Positions 9,690 through 19,294 are shown, numbered from the stretch's first letter. The stretch is DNA of 64,000 nucleotides from Acidimicrobiaceae bacterium (GCA_003170315.1 PNAH01000010.1:163543-227542); one strand, 5' to 3'. Notes: generated from the letters alone by a model not told the origin. Program-made: numbers and translations.

Positions 9690-10556
9690 TCACGCACATC
9701 GTGAGTGGAGTGTCGATAGCATCTCCGGCCAATCCGGTGGGCGATATCCAGTTACAGAAAACAATAAATCCGCATTCAAGGATCTATCACATACGAATTC
9801 ATCGAAAGGGACAATACTTCCGGTCCATCCGTATTCTTCGGCGGTCATTGAAAGGAGCTCAAACTTGGAAATGGGAGTGGATGCCACATGGAACAGCCCC
9901 CACAAATCACTCCGCGGTAAAACGACATTCCTTATCAGTGAGGCAAACTCGACGGTCGTTATTCCACTAAAAATTGCATTAGTAAATCCCTTCACCTCTC
10001 CTTTTTGTTCTAGAAACCAATCAAGTAAAGACACGGCGCTCGACAACTCGTGTCCAATAATTGACGTTCGCAAAGTAATCGATCCCTCTTGATCAATCTC
10101 GCCAAGCAATTTGGATCGGCCGTACAAGTCGGCGGGATCCGGATTATCTGATTCCACGTAGTCGCCTCGAAGCCCAGAGAATACGCAGTCAGTACTCACG
10201 TGAATTAACCTCGCACCGCTCTCGCGGCACTTGTCGGCAAGTAAATGAGGAAACAGGGAATTGACTTCAATGGTGCTAGCGGCGTTCATAATTTTTGGAT
10301 CTTGTTTAATTACGCCGATGCAATTAATGATCACTTCTGGGCGACATTCCCGAAACGCGTCGCCGAGGGACTCAAAATCTCGTGCTTCAACTCCCGTATA
10401 AAGCCTTCTTGCGTGTGGCAGACCTTCAATATCTATTTCATGCCTATTACTTCGAGCGGTTCCATATACTTCGTTTCCGTCATCGTTACCTAGTTCGCAA
10501 AGCAACGCGTTTCCGAGCATTCCAGTGACACCGAGAATCAGAATTTTTTGAGTCAT
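9690..10556 (-). CDS. RmlD-like nucleotide-sugar reductase (candidate WbvR)
   Basis: From the ATG at 10554-10556, which has GGAG ten bases upstream, the protein is 288 residues. It starts MTQKILILGVTGMLGNALL (Rossmann loop), continues with INCIGVIKQ and VNSLFPHLLA, then HVSTDCVFSG and DLYGRSKLLGE (YxxxK). This is the RmlD (dTDP-4-dehydrorhamnose reductase) family. It lacks the C-terminal cupin domain of WbjC/CapF/FnlB, the reductase of the UDP-L-FucNAc pathway, and so resembles WbvR of the UDP-L-QuiNAc pathway. It sits downstream of a WbjB-like dehydratase and a WecB/WbvD-like 2-epimerase on the same strand, which supports that assignment. The region is noticeably AT-rich for this window. Confidence 0.82.
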   Translation of the reverse strand: MTQKILILGVTGMLGNALLCELGNDDGNEVYGTARSNRHEIDIEGLPHARRLYTGVEARDFESLGDAFRECRPEVIINCIGVIKQDPKIMNAASTIEVNSLFPHLLADKCRESGARLIHVSTDCVFSGLRGDYVESDNPDPADLYGRSKLLGEIDQEGSITLRTSIIGHELSSAVSLLDWFLEQKGEVKGFTNAIFSGITTVEFASLIRNVVLPRSDLWGLFHVASTPISKFELLSMTAEEYGWTGSIVPFDEFVCDRSLNADLLFSVTGYRPPDWPEMLSTLHSRCA

Positions 10557-10645
10557 ATATTTAGATCTCCAGAACATCGTTGCGCGGCCAACATATTGCG
10601 CCACTTTCTACCGAAGTCATGCACCTCATTTAACGGAAGCGTAAG

Positions 10646-10975
10646 TTAAAACGAAGTAATTACACGACCTTTTACCATCAGTCTCCCTAATGTTGCTTGG
10701 TAATGCGCGCAGATTCGGGATTCGCTTCGCCTGCGGAGCGGTGATGCCTGGTCCGAGGTTTGAGCACCGCCAGGTGCGCGTCGTAGAAGTTCGACTACCA
10801 CCAACGGAGGAACGCGAAGGTACCCATGGTGACCTGATTGCACGGGTGATGAGTAGGTTGCAACCACCTGTGCAATTGCGGGAAGCGCATCAGCTGCGAC
10901 GTCAACGGTCTGATTGATGATGAGCGCAACATCGCCCCCCACCTTCATCTCAGCCATGCCCCGGCGCAAACTCAT
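10646..10975 (-). CDS. Hypothetical 109-residue frame coupled to the 2-epimerase gene
   Basis: This frame starts with an ATG whose last bases overlap the TGA of the 2-epimerase gene (ATGA), an arrangement often seen in operons. The product begins MSLRRGMAEMKVGGDVALII and ends in an Arg/Ser-rich tail. I recognise no family, and the second half looks more like non-coding sequence than protein. It may be a real small gene, or the truncated remains of a gene once present between the 2-epimerase and the reductase. Confidence 0.25.
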   Translation of the reverse strand: MSLRRGMAEMKVGGDVALIINQTVDVAADALPAIAQVVATYSSPVQSGHHGYLRVPPLVVVELLRRAPGGAQTSDQASPLRRRSESRICAHYQATLGRLMVKGRVITSF

Positions 10976-12108
10976 AGCCGAATCCTTTCATGAAGATTGT
11001 TCCAAGAGCGGTTAAGGAGTGCAGTGCCAATAATCAGATTCACTACTCGTTGAGAACAGTTGTGAATCTCATATTCAAAGGGTGCAACGGATCGGATCCC
11101 CACATCCCACTGGTGACAGACCACATTTACCGCGGTTGAAATAGTCTCCGCATCGAGGCCTGTGATGACCATCGCACCAGTGTCGAGGACTTCTGGGCGT
11201 TCGATAGCATCGCGAATCGTCACTGCTGGGAATCCCAGGATGACCGACTCTTCGGAAATGCTTCCACTATCGGACAGCACACATCGGGCGGACTGCTGGA
11301 GTCGGTTGTAGTCAAAGAACCCGAACGGCTCCTTGAACTGCAAACGCTTAGAGTCGAAGCCGCCGATCACGTCGAGTTGTTTGCGGGTTCTCGGGTGCGT
11401 TGAGACAATTGCGGGTATCCCCCATTGCTCCGTGAGAGCGTCAAGGGCTTCGAGGAGGGAGCGCAGTCGATCAGGGTAGTCGACGTTCTCTTCGCGATGT
11501 AGCGATACAAGAAAGTAGCCACGCTCCTTGAGGCCCAGCTTGACGAGAACTGAGGATGTAGCAATCCGATCTCGATAGACGTCAAAGACTTCCGTCAATG
11601 GAGAGCCGGTTAAGTAGATCCGCCGCGGGTGGAGCCCTTCTGCCAGTAAGTTCCTCCGGGCATGTTCCGTGTAAGCGAGGTTAAAGTCAGCGACGTGATC
11701 GACCATGCGACGGTTGACCTCTTCGGGAACGTTCTCATCGAAACAGCGATTCCCAGCCTCCATGTGATACACCGTGACTCCCTTGCGGCGGGCAATGAGC
11801 GCCGCAATTGCACTGTTGGTATCACCGAGCACAAGCATCGCATCAGGGCGGTGCTCCTCAATGAGGATCTCAACACCGGACAGGGTGCCACCGAGAAATT
11901 TGCCAAGAGAACTTGTGTCACTTGCCAAGACAACGTCAGGTGTTCTTATATTCATGTCCTCGAAGAACACAGCGTTCAGTTGGCGGTCGTAATTCTGTCC
12001 CGTGTGGACGATCAACTGATCGACGGCGGCATCGAGAGCGGGCATGACGCATGCCAAGCGGATAATCTCCGGACGGGTGCCGAGTACGGTCATCACCTTG
12101 AGTGTCAT
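10972..12108 (-). CDS. Non-hydrolysing UDP-HexNAc 2-epimerase (WbvD/FnlC/WecB-like)
   Basis: The chosen ATG (12106-12108) has a GGAGGGG ribosome site and gives 378 residues beginning MTLKVMTVLGTRPEIIRLA; the open frame extends upstream into a neighbouring gene but that part is not protein-like. VLGTRPEI, HTGQNYD, VLGDTNS, HMEAGNR, LVSLHREENVD and SDSGSISEES are all hallmark motifs of the WecB/CapG/FnlC group. In the UDP-L-FucNAc and UDP-L-QuiNAc pathways this enzyme does the last step, inverting C2. It lies 37 bases downstream of the WbjB-like gene and upstream of the RmlD-like gene, forming the three-enzyme set. Confidence 0.9.
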   Translation of the reverse strand: MTLKVMTVLGTRPEIIRLACVMPALDAAVDQLIVHTGQNYDRQLNAVFFEDMNIRTPDVVLASDTSSLGKFLGGTLSGVEILIEEHRPDAMLVLGDTNSAIAALIARRKGVTVYHMEAGNRCFDENVPEEVNRRMVDHVADFNLAYTEHARRNLLAEGLHPRRIYLTGSPLTEVFDVYRDRIATSSVLVKLGLKERGYFLVSLHREENVDYPDRLRSLLEALDALTEQWGIPAIVSTHPRTRKQLDVIGGFDSKRLQFKEPFGFFDYNRLQQSARCVLSDSGSISEESVILGFPAVTIRDAIERPEVLDTGAMVITGLDAETISTAVNVVCHQWDVGIRSVAPFEYEIHNCSQRVVNLIIGTALLNRSWNNLHERIRL

Positions 12109-12145
12109 CCAATGAGCCCCTCCGCGCCGGTGATGACAATGGTGG

Positions 12146-13237
12146 TCACGAGGCGTAACGGGTTGTGATCGCTGTAGCCCGCCGCTCCCCGAGCACCTGT
12201 TTAAGATCGTCCCGGATCTGAGGCAACGAACAGAGGAGAACCTTAATGGACGTTCGGCTAAGCCGCTCGGCATTGTGGGAGTCATAACCTTCTCCTAGTC
12301 CATCTCCCTGTTGACCCTCTTCGACGAACCCAACGTAGTCAAGGCTTCGGGCATCCATATTGACTCGGAAGTACTCACCCAGATCGTCGGATCGCTGGAG
12401 TTCTTCTCTCGTGGCGAGCGTTTCGTAGAGTTTCTCCCCGTGCCGGAATCCAATCACGTTGATGGAGTTCTCCGCCTCAAACAACTCGATGACGGCTGCG
12501 GCAAGATCGCCGACCGTTGATGCTGGTGCCTTGCGAATGAAGACTTCACCAGAGCGTGCATTAAGCAGCGCGGTCTCAAGCAATGAGACAGCGTCGCGAA
12601 GCGGCATTAAGAATCGTGTCATCGACGGTTCAGTTACTGGCAGCGGACGTCCTTGCACGATGCAACGTATGAAGAGAGGGAGAACCGATCCTCTCGAGTA
12701 CATGACGTTGCCGTACCGCACAACAGAAGCCACCATCTCGCTCGCGGGGTTGGCTCGTGCCCACGCTTGGACGAGTTTCTCCATCAGGGCCTTCGTCATT
12801 CCCATGGCATTGATCGGGTAGACCGCTTTATCAGTCGACAAACAGACGACGCTGCGAACTTCGTGCTGGTTAGCTCGTTCTAGAACGTTGGCGCTGCCAC
12901 TGATGTTGGTCATGATTGCTTGCATTGGAAAGAACTCGCACGATGGGACCTGCTTGAGAGCTGCCGCGTGAAAGACGAGATCCGTGCCCTGGAAGGCTGA
13001 GTCGAGGCTGGAGGCATCCCTCACGTCGCCTAAATAGAAATGGACCGGTTCGCCGGCGAAGTCGTGGCGTTGCGAATCCTGTTTTGCTTCGTCTCGGCTT
13101 AAGATGCGAACCTCTCGACACCCTTGGTCAAGTGCGTATCGAGCCATGGTGTTGCCAAATGAACCGGTGCCGCCAGTAATAGTGATGACTTGGTCACGGA
13201 GGCTGTACCTCACATCGGTCTCAGAGTTCGATTCCAC
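12146..13237 (-). CDS. UDP-GlcNAc 4,6-dehydratase / 5-epimerase (WbjB/WbvB/CapE/FnlA-like)
   Basis: The 363-residue SDR starts its fold with VITITGGTGSFGNTMA and continues RILSRDEAKQDSQRHDF, which is diagnostic of the CapE/FnlA/WbjB group. LSTDKAVYPINAMGMTKALMEK is also present, with the family's MxxxK in place of YxxxK. VRYGNVMYSRGSVLPLF and FRHGEKLYETL follow. The enzyme turns UDP-GlcNAc into UDP-2-acetamido-2,6-dideoxy-4-keto hexoses with 5-epimerisation, the first step to UDP-L-FucNAc or UDP-L-QuiNAc. It is the first gene of the three-gene leftward set. The start is a GTG with no strong ribosome site; a second GTG about 24 bases in is possible. Confidence 0.9.
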   Translation of the reverse strand: MESNSETDVRYSLRDQVITITGGTGSFGNTMARYALDQGCREVRILSRDEAKQDSQRHDFAGEPVHFYLGDVRDASSLDSAFQGTDLVFHAAALKQVPSCEFFPMQAIMTNISGSANVLERANQHEVRSVVCLSTDKAVYPINAMGMTKALMEKLVQAWARANPASEMVASVVRYGNVMYSRGSVLPLFIRCIVQGRPLPVTEPSMTRFLMPLRDAVSLLETALLNARSGEVFIRKAPASTVGDLAAAVIELFEAENSINVIGFRHGEKLYETLATREELQRSDDLGEYFRVNMDARSLDYVGFVEEGQQGDGLGEGYDSHNAERLSRTSIKVLLCSLPQIRDDLKQVLGERRATAITTRYAS

Positions 13238-13265
13238 GAAACGACTGTAGTCTCGACCATGATGC

Positions 13266-14471
13266 TCACGATGATTCGGCTCGAATCACCGCGGCGCGAA
13301 ACATCGCTCGATTCTGTTCCAGTGCCGTGGATTCCCCCAACAGTTCGGCAACTGCAGCTGGCATCGCTCCAACTTGACGGACGAACGCCTCCTGTTCTTG
13401 GTCGCAGGCCAATTGGAGAGCGCGTTCGAAGGCACGAGGGTCAGTTAGCGGCAAGTCGTGACCGAGGCCACGACGTTCGAGTTCATGCCACGGCGTTCGA
13501 CTCCCAACAAGCACGGGCCGGGCACAGCTGAGCGCTTCCACGATGGCGTGTCCGTAGTTCTCCGCCAGGCTCGGAAGGAAGAAGAGGTGGTGAGCAGCGA
13601 TCGTCTCGGCGACTTCGTCGTGTTCGACTGGGCCGATGAATTCCACCGTGATCGATGCTGGAAGTGATTGAACGAGTGCCCTACAGTCGGCCGCGTACTC
13701 TGAGTCTTCCTCCGGACCGGCAATGGTGAACTGGATCTCACCGTCAACGTGAGCCAACCGCTCAATGGCGAATGCTAGGTTCTTTTTTGGGGAAATGCGG
13801 GACAAGTAGATGACTCGAAGATGCCCAGCACGTTTCTCAGGGAGTTGCAGTTCCGCACTGTCAGTTCTTGTCCGGAATTGACTCGCCAACGCGATCGTGA
13901 TGTGCGATCTAAATAGAATTCGTAGATCATTGGCCTCTTCCACCGATGTTGCATGCCACGTTGTCCTTCGCGGAAGTCCAAGCAGACGATAAACGGCAAG
14001 GTACGCCTTCTTCTTCGCCGACTTGAGGGTCAATGCCTCTCGCATGAGCGATCCTCGAGGAGCGAGGACGACCGTCGGTCGTGCACCTTTGACGAGGAGT
14101 GCCACCATCAAAGGCAGTACCGAAAATCGAGGTGAAAAGAAGGTGTTGAGATAGATCACCGATGGCTTGGTCTCAGCAATCCATCGACGATAATTCATGA
14201 ACGTGAACCGACGGTCGGGCTCGAAGCGAACGGAGGCATTTGGTTGCTCGGTCCATCTACCAGATACCACTCCTCGTAAGGTATTCGTCGTCTTCAGGTC
14301 GTGGTCAACCGCCAGAACGTAGAAAGTGAACCAATTGTGGAGTTGGTCGACAAGCCCTTCGATTGAACGAATAGGGCCACCGGCAAGAACTGCAGGAGGA
14401 AAGAACGGGGCAACGATGAGCACGGCCGGTCGCGCATCGCCCGAAGGTTGCTTTTGGGCCTGGAAGGTCAT
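13266..14471 (-). CDS. GT4-family glycosyltransferase
   Basis: From the ATG at 14469-14471 the protein is 401 residues; the longer open frame would overlap the flippase gene, so the shorter start is preferred although no strong ribosome site is seen. The N-terminal half has VLIVAPFFPPAVLAGGPIRS, typical of GT-B enzymes. The C-terminal half has VIYLSRISPKKNLAFAIERL at the start of the donor-binding domain, then FLPSLAENYGHAIVEALSCA, the conserved E-x7-E region that contacts the nucleotide-sugar. It should add one sugar to the lipid-linked repeat unit on the cytoplasmic side. It lies between the flippase gene and the L-sugar synthesis genes on the same strand. Confidence 0.86.
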   Translation of the reverse strand: MTFQAQKQPSGDARPAVLIVAPFFPPAVLAGGPIRSIEGLVDQLHNWFTFYVLAVDHDLKTTNTLRGVVSGRWTEQPNASVRFEPDRRFTFMNYRRWIAETKPSVIYLNTFFSPRFSVLPLMVALLVKGARPTVVLAPRGSLMREALTLKSAKKKAYLAVYRLLGLPRRTTWHATSVEEANDLRILFRSHITIALASQFRTRTDSAELQLPEKRAGHLRVIYLSRISPKKNLAFAIERLAHVDGEIQFTIAGPEEDSEYAADCRALVQSLPASITVEFIGPVEHDEVAETIAAHHLFFLPSLAENYGHAIVEALSCARPVLVGSRTPWHELERRGLGHDLPLTDPRAFERALQLACDQEQEAFVRQVGAMPAAVAELLGESTALEQNRAMFRAAVIRAESS

Positions 14472-14541
14472 AGCGCCACGGTACTGCCCGAGCCCCCTAC
14501 TTCCCCGTAACCGCACCCGTCCGATATCGCGCAATATATCG

Positions 14542-15858
14542 TTAACTTTCTTCAGTGTTCGCACCCCTTCCGATACCGCTCCTATAGAGAAAGTTCTGAG
14601 CAATGATGAGCGAGACAGCATACGAGCCAACATCGGCGAGTGCGACTACCTCCAAGTTGAGTGAGATGGCGATTCCAATACCAAACGCAGCCGCACCTGC
14701 AGCCTCTGCAATGGCAACTAAAGAGGGCTTACCCGCCCCGAGCAAGCGACCATCGGTCGACTGCAGTGCATAGTTGACCGATGCCCCAATACCAAGGATC
14801 TGCGCTACGTGTACTGACGCTTCAAATGCCGAGCCGAAGACGAACGGAATGATCAGTGGACTTAGAGCAGCAATAACTACTCCAAGCAAGAGCGTCCAAG
14901 CAACACCGATGCGATCCATGCTCTTGGATGAGCCGGTAATGCCACGAACGATGCCCGCAGTGCCCAACACGACCGCTGCCTGGCCCGCAGCCAATCCCAC
15001 TGCGTAGATGCCAACCTGCTCGGGCGTTGAGAAGATTGAAAGGCAGAGAATGTCCAGTCTGTTATTTAGGTACTGCATGGCATTCGCCAACTGCGTCGTT
15101 GCAGCAAAGGCTCTCATTCTGCGGCCATCAATCCTCTCCTTAAGTTCAAAAGGAGCACGTATGTGCACAATCACAACGGGAACGACGAGCGAGAAGATTA
15201 CTGACACGGCCATCGCGTTGAGACGAACAGAATACGAGTGACCGCGTAGAAGAAATGCGAAAATGACGACCGAAACCATGTAGAGCGCCGGTTGGAAGGC
15301 TCGGTACAAGATGAACCAGCCCATCTTCTTACTGGCAAGAAGCCATCCGGCACCAATCTCACCGAAGGAAGTAGCGACCGCTCCGAGCGCCAACATCGCC
15401 GACCAGATCCAGTCGTGAAATAACAACCCACCGATCCCGATTGACAACCCGGCTGTCGGGACAGCCAACATTGCAATGTAACGACGAGCCATGGCGAACA
15501 GCGGCGTGACCTCAACGCGATCGTCCCGATCCGATTGCGACAGAACCACAACCGCCTTGTCAAGACTGAAGGCAGCAATCCAACCAATTAGTTGGCTCCA
15601 TACGATGAGCGTCGTGATGAGACCTCGCCCAGTTGGACCGAGTGCCCGAGAAATCACAACGCTCGCGAGCATCCCGCTGGCCGAGGTCACGACCAACATC
15701 ACTTCGAGCGCTCGAGGACGCTCTAGATGGTTCTGGAATCGTGCCACTAACCGTCCAGCCATGGAATCCTTTCTCAACCTCACTTTGCTCGCGGGAACTG
15801 ACAGATCATCTAACTCGACGTCCATACACGAAACTTGGTCTTCCCCCGTAGTCCACAT
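14542..15858 (-). CDS. Polysaccharide flippase, Wzx-like (MOP superfamily)
   Basis: The product is a 400-plus-residue membrane protein with about 12-14 predicted helices, beginning with EVMLVVTSASGMLASVVISRALGP, a segment typical of the N-terminal RfbX/MurJ-like repeat (helix, then R-x-LGP-x-GRG). Proteins of this group carry undecaprenyl-diphosphate-linked repeat units across the membrane. Start assignment is uncertain: 15858 is the longest frame, an internal ATG at 15823-15825 starts MDVELDDL, and another at 15760-15762 (MAGRLVARF) has AGGA four bases upstream. It is paired in function with the Wzy-like protein at 18-19.3 kb. Confidence 0.82.
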   Translation of the reverse strand: MWTTGEDQVSCMDVELDDLSVPASKVRLRKDSMAGRLVARFQNHLERPRALEVMLVVTSASGMLASVVISRALGPTGRGLITTLIVWSQLIGWIAAFSLDKAVVVLSQSDRDDRVEVTPLFAMARRYIAMLAVPTAGLSIGIGGLLFHDWIWSAMLALGAVATSFGEIGAGWLLASKKMGWFILYRAFQPALYMVSVVIFAFLLRGHSYSVRLNAMAVSVIFSLVVPVVIVHIRAPFELKERIDGRRMRAFAATTQLANAMQYLNNRLDILCLSIFSTPEQVGIYAVGLAAGQAAVVLGTAGIVRGITGSSKSMDRIGVAWTLLLGVVIAALSPLIIPFVFGSAFEASVHVAQILGIGASVNYALQSTDGRLLGAGKPSLVAIAEAAGAAAFGIGIAISLNLEVVALADVGSYAVSLIIAQNFLYRSGIGRGANTEES

Positions 15859-15990
15859 GCTCTATTACGCGGCCTTAGCATACGTTGATGCTCGGAGATT
15901 TCCCGACTCATCGGCGTGGCGTGTCCGCGGGACGAGTGGATTCTCACGACGTTGAAGCGGCTGCTCCTCGACAGTTGACTACGGCTGGTC

Positions 15991-16323
15991 ATGCCTGAGG
16001 ACCCCTTCTTTAGGCACGCGCCGCAGAGTCTGGCGAGCACGACCTCGTTGTGGACCCTGTCCCGGACGCTGGGCGCGATGAGAAACTCCGCTTCGGTTTC
16101 AAGCCCGATCCGGAAGCCGTCGTACGACCTTGGAGAGGCGACCGGGTTCTCGCGCTACGGGTACCTCTGGATCCAATTGGCACTCGTACTGGACGGCTTC
16201 TGCCGTAATCATTACCTGACGCAAAGCCCACATCGCTACTCCACACCGGTCGAGTTCGCCCAGCAGTGGCGCGAACAAAATGATCCGATATCTCTTTCAA
16301 TCAACTCCTTGGTCTGTCCCTGA
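15991..16323 (+). pseudogene. Probable IS3-type transposase C-terminal fragment
   Basis: The last part of this plus-strand frame reads RNHYLTQSPHRYSTPVEFAQQWREQN, which resembles the YN..RPHSALG.RTPAEFA..W end of IS3-family transposases. The rest of the frame is not recognisable as a transposase, so either it is frameshifted or only the extreme end survives. Its stop codon overlaps the ATG of the next glycosyltransferase (TGATG). This suggests that the element once abutted, and may have truncated, what preceded that gene. Confidence 0.42.
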
Positions 16324-17333
16324 TGAGTCAGCTTCCAACGGTGATCCTTCTCATGCGCAAGCGGAGGACGAACTATTACAGTATCGAGCGTGCGTTCGAG
16401 AGTCTCGTGCCACCTCTTTCAAAGCAGTTTGAGATAAGAGTCGTGCACGTACCGTGTTACGGCACCAGTCTTGTCGAATTCGTTCGTAATCTCATATTCA
16501 CGTCACGACTGCGTGCGGACGTCATACACGTAACAGGGGACATTCAATACTGCGCTCTAGCGATTCCGCGTAAACGTTGCGTCTTGACCCTTCACGACCT
16601 TGGTTCCCTGAATCGTCTGAAGGGTGCACGTAAGCACGCCTTCTCTCTGATGTGGTATTCGCTACCACTCCGGTGGGCACAACACCTAACTTCAATCTCC
16701 GAGGAGACTCGAAGGCAGTTAGAGCAAAACTTTCCTACGACCGTGGGTAAGGTCGAAATTGTCCCCGATTGTGTTGATCCGGCGTTTGAACCCGGACCAA
16801 GGTTGTCACGTGCGGATACCGACAGGCCACAAGTATTGCAGGTTGGAACGAGCATAAACAAGAACCTCGATAGGGTTGCCATGGCGATTTCAGGCCTTCC
16901 TCTTCATCTTCGGATCATTGGATCGCTGAGCCCTGATCAGCGGAAGTTCTTGTCCACTCTTGACCTCGAATGGAGTTCAGCCGAACAACTATCCATCGAG
17001 GAACTGATCAAGGAGTATCGACACAGCGATGCTCTGGTGTTTGTTTCAACGGACGAGGGGTTTGGGCTCCCAATAGTGGAAGCCCAGGCGCTTGGCCTAC
17101 CCGTCTTGACCTCCAACATCGAGCCGATGAGGTTCGTTGCTGGCAACGGTGCATTGTTTGTCAATCCATACAACGAACGTGAGATCCGAGCAGGACTAGA
17201 ACGACTATTGGGCTCATCGGATCTGTCCCGGCAGTTAATCAACCAGGGTAGAGACAACATAGAACGATTCAGCTCAAGGATGGTGGCGATTCAATACGCA
17301 AAGATCTACGCTGATATTTTGGATCGTGGCTAA
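16323..17333 (+). CDS. GT4-family glycosyltransferase
   Basis: The 336-residue product has a short N-terminal acceptor domain (PTVILLMRKRRTNYYSIERAF, then VLTLHDLGSLNRLKG) and a C-terminal donor domain with VLQVGTSINKNLDRVAMAI, ALVFVSTDEGFGLPIVEAQA (E-x7-E region) and NIEPMRFVAGNGALFVNPY. That pattern matches mannosyl/rhamnosyl-type GT4 enzymes in O-antigen loci, but donor and acceptor cannot be read. No clear ribosome site precedes the ATG, and the codon next to it belongs to a transposase relic. It is followed by a 650-base gap and then the polymerase-like gene. Confidence 0.85.
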   Translation: MSQLPTVILLMRKRRTNYYSIERAFESLVPPLSKQFEIRVVHVPCYGTSLVEFVRNLIFTSRLRADVIHVTGDIQYCALAIPRKRCVLTLHDLGSLNRLKGARKHAFSLMWYSLPLRWAQHLTSISEETRRQLEQNFPTTVGKVEIVPDCVDPAFEPGPRLSRADTDRPQVLQVGTSINKNLDRVAMAISGLPLHLRIIGSLSPDQRKFLSTLDLEWSSAEQLSIEELIKEYRHSDALVFVSTDEGFGLPIVEAQALGLPVLTSNIEPMRFVAGNGALFVNPYNEREIRAGLERLLGSSDLSRQLINQGRDNIERFSSRMVAIQYAKIYADILDRG

Positions 17334-17989
17334 ATCCAATTCATGCAAGCCAGAACTTAAGTCAAGGTGGTCGGGCTGCGAAACCTTGGAATGGGACGAA
17401 TTCGGCTGCCGAACTTCCCAAAATCACAAATCTGAGCTTTGACCTAACGTCGCTTCGGATATCAAGGAAGTGTCCGTCGGACAGTACGACTTTAACTTCA
17501 AACAACCACAACCTATACCGGCTCGGGCACTTGATACGGATGCTCAGTGGGGAGCGACAACTTCTCCTACCAGTAATGAGGACCTTGACGTGGCCACGAG
17601 GCATGGGGGTTACGAACGCGTCGCTTAGACCGAAAGGACACTGCGTGATGATGCATGCGGTGAATATGTAGTGACTTCAAAGCTACCCATCCGAAGTTGA
17701 TCGTGCACTCGGTCTCTCCAGGCTTCTCCTCCGGCAACTCCGTTCGGCTGTTGCTCCTCGTGAATATTACGAGGAGAATGCCTCGTCTCTGGGACGCGGC
17801 TATTGCAATCCTCGTCGAGCGGTTTCACATCCACTTTGGTTCACGCAACTGGTTACCGAGGAAAAGGCGACGCATCTTACCCACAACGCACTGCACCGAT
17901 GACGAAACCTAGAAGTTATTGCCGAGGTACAAATGGTCTAGCAATCAGCGCTACCCTATGCTGACCAAATTGTTGGCGAGGAGTCGAAA
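17334..17989. other. Long gene-free stretch, probably eroded sequence
   Basis: About 650 bases without a convincing gene. Several frames of 60-80 codons exist on both strands but carry no motif and are interrupted. The right end holds the GAGGAG ribosome site of the Wzy-like gene. It may be the remains of a lost glycan gene. Confidence 0.4.
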
Positions 17990-19294
17990 GTGATTAGCCA
18001 ACATGATTTGAAAGGTGTCGTCATCGATAACAACACCGTTGTGAACAGCGTTCCGGCACGGCCATCGCGTAACCAACGTCGACGGGCCCTACACGTCTTC
18101 CCGGTCACTTTCCTCTTGCTTGCTCAGTACTTGGGGCTCGTAATCTATCCAGCAATCGTCCATCAGACTGCGCCGCTCTCAACGATTCTCGAAATCTGCA
18201 TCGTCGCAATATGCTCAGGATTCGTTATCGAGTTACTTCTCGTTCCAATTCGAGCCTCTCGAATCCCTTATCCGTCTGTTTCTTTGAGGTCTGCGAAAGC
18301 AATCACAGTCATCGGATGGATTGCGCAATTGGTCGTTGCCCATACGGGGCAATTAGGATACGCATCGCAAATCTCCGAGGGAGGCCGGTCTTCCCTGGCC
18401 GCGCTGGCGACGCCATTTCAATTCTGGGCGCTCTTTGGCATGTCACTCATCTACTTCGGATTCCAGCAGGGCCAAGCGAAGCGGTTCAACGTTCTCGCAT
18501 GGACGGGTGCCACACTTGGTATTCAACTCTTCGTGTCGTTGCAACAAGCTATTTTGGCACCCTTTTTCGTATTAACACTCACTCTCATCTTTCTTGGCCT
18601 ACTGGTTGGATTGTTTCGTCTGAGAATTGTCGTCCTTTTGCTCATTCTTTTGCCCATTCTTTGGCCGGCCATTTACGCCGTCCGAAATCAGATCCGGATT
18701 TCGGAGGGCGCCAACGCTACCGAACTTGCGTTGTCATCATCTTCCCAGCGCCTGCGCCTAGACCTGGAAATGGCCCAGATTCAAAATTTCTCGTCGATTC
18801 CAGCCGACCTGCCGGTTCCGGGCATTGTGACGCTGGTGAGATTTGGAATCATTCCAAGCGTTATTGACAGATCCCGCGGAAATATAAACTCCGCGCAAAT
18901 CCTTTCCACAGCGATGGGAGGGAGTTCCACGAACTCCGCATCACTTACAACACTTGGTGAGCTGTACGTCGAACAAGGATGGGGGGGACTCATCATTTAC
19001 GGATCGCTGATGGCATCCATGGTCGGGTACTTTATTAGGAGGAGAGGTCCTTGGGCGCTAGTAATGATTGCCATTGTGGTTTCTCAATTTCTATGGATTG
19101 GGGAAACAGTCCCGGATTACTTAGCGGGATTTCTCCAAACCCTCGTCTCTCTGTTGGTTGTTTGGATCGTAGTTAAGGCTCTGTCGGGAGAGAGTTTTGG
19201 GCGTAGACGTCGCCCCTTGGAGGTCCAATCACACACCTTCAGCAAGCGACGATCTGACAATTCTTCCGAAAGCAATTTGCTTCGAAGCGATTGA
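17990..19294 (+). CDS. Candidate O-antigen/exopolysaccharide polymerase (Wzy-like membrane protein)
   Basis: The GTG start has GAGGAG about seven bases upstream. The 434-residue product is strongly hydrophobic, with roughly ten membrane helices and one longer extracytoplasmic stretch (about residues 230-320, GANATELALSSSSQRL through GGSSTNSASLTTLGELYVEQG). The late loop ending in a conserved-looking LGELYVEQGWGGLIIYG resembles the GELY/ss-GLxGL part of Wzy/O-antigen ligase-like proteins. Wzy proteins are very divergent, so identification rests on topology, position between glycosyltransferases and the chain-length regulator, and absence of any other candidate. It would polymerise repeat units on the outer membrane face of the cytoplasmic membrane. 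Confidence 0.62.
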   Translation: MISQHDLKGVVIDNNTVVNSVPARPSRNQRRRALHVFPVTFLLLAQYLGLVIYPAIVHQTAPLSTILEICIVAICSGFVIELLLVPIRASRIPYPSVSLRSAKAITVIGWIAQLVVAHTGQLGYASQISEGGRSSLAALATPFQFWALFGMSLIYFGFQQGQAKRFNVLAWTGATLGIQLFVSLQQAILAPFFVLTLTLIFLGLLVGLFRLRIVVLLLILLPILWPAIYAVRNQIRISEGANATELALSSSSQRLRLDLEMAQIQNFSSIPADLPVPGIVTLVRFGIIPSVIDRSRGNINSAQILSTAMGGSSTNSASLTTLGELYVEQGWGGLIIYGSLMASMVGYFIRRRGPWALVMIAIVVSQFLWIGETVPDYLAGFLQTLVSLLVVWIVVKALSGESFGRRRRPLEVQSHTFSKRRSDNSSESNLLRSD

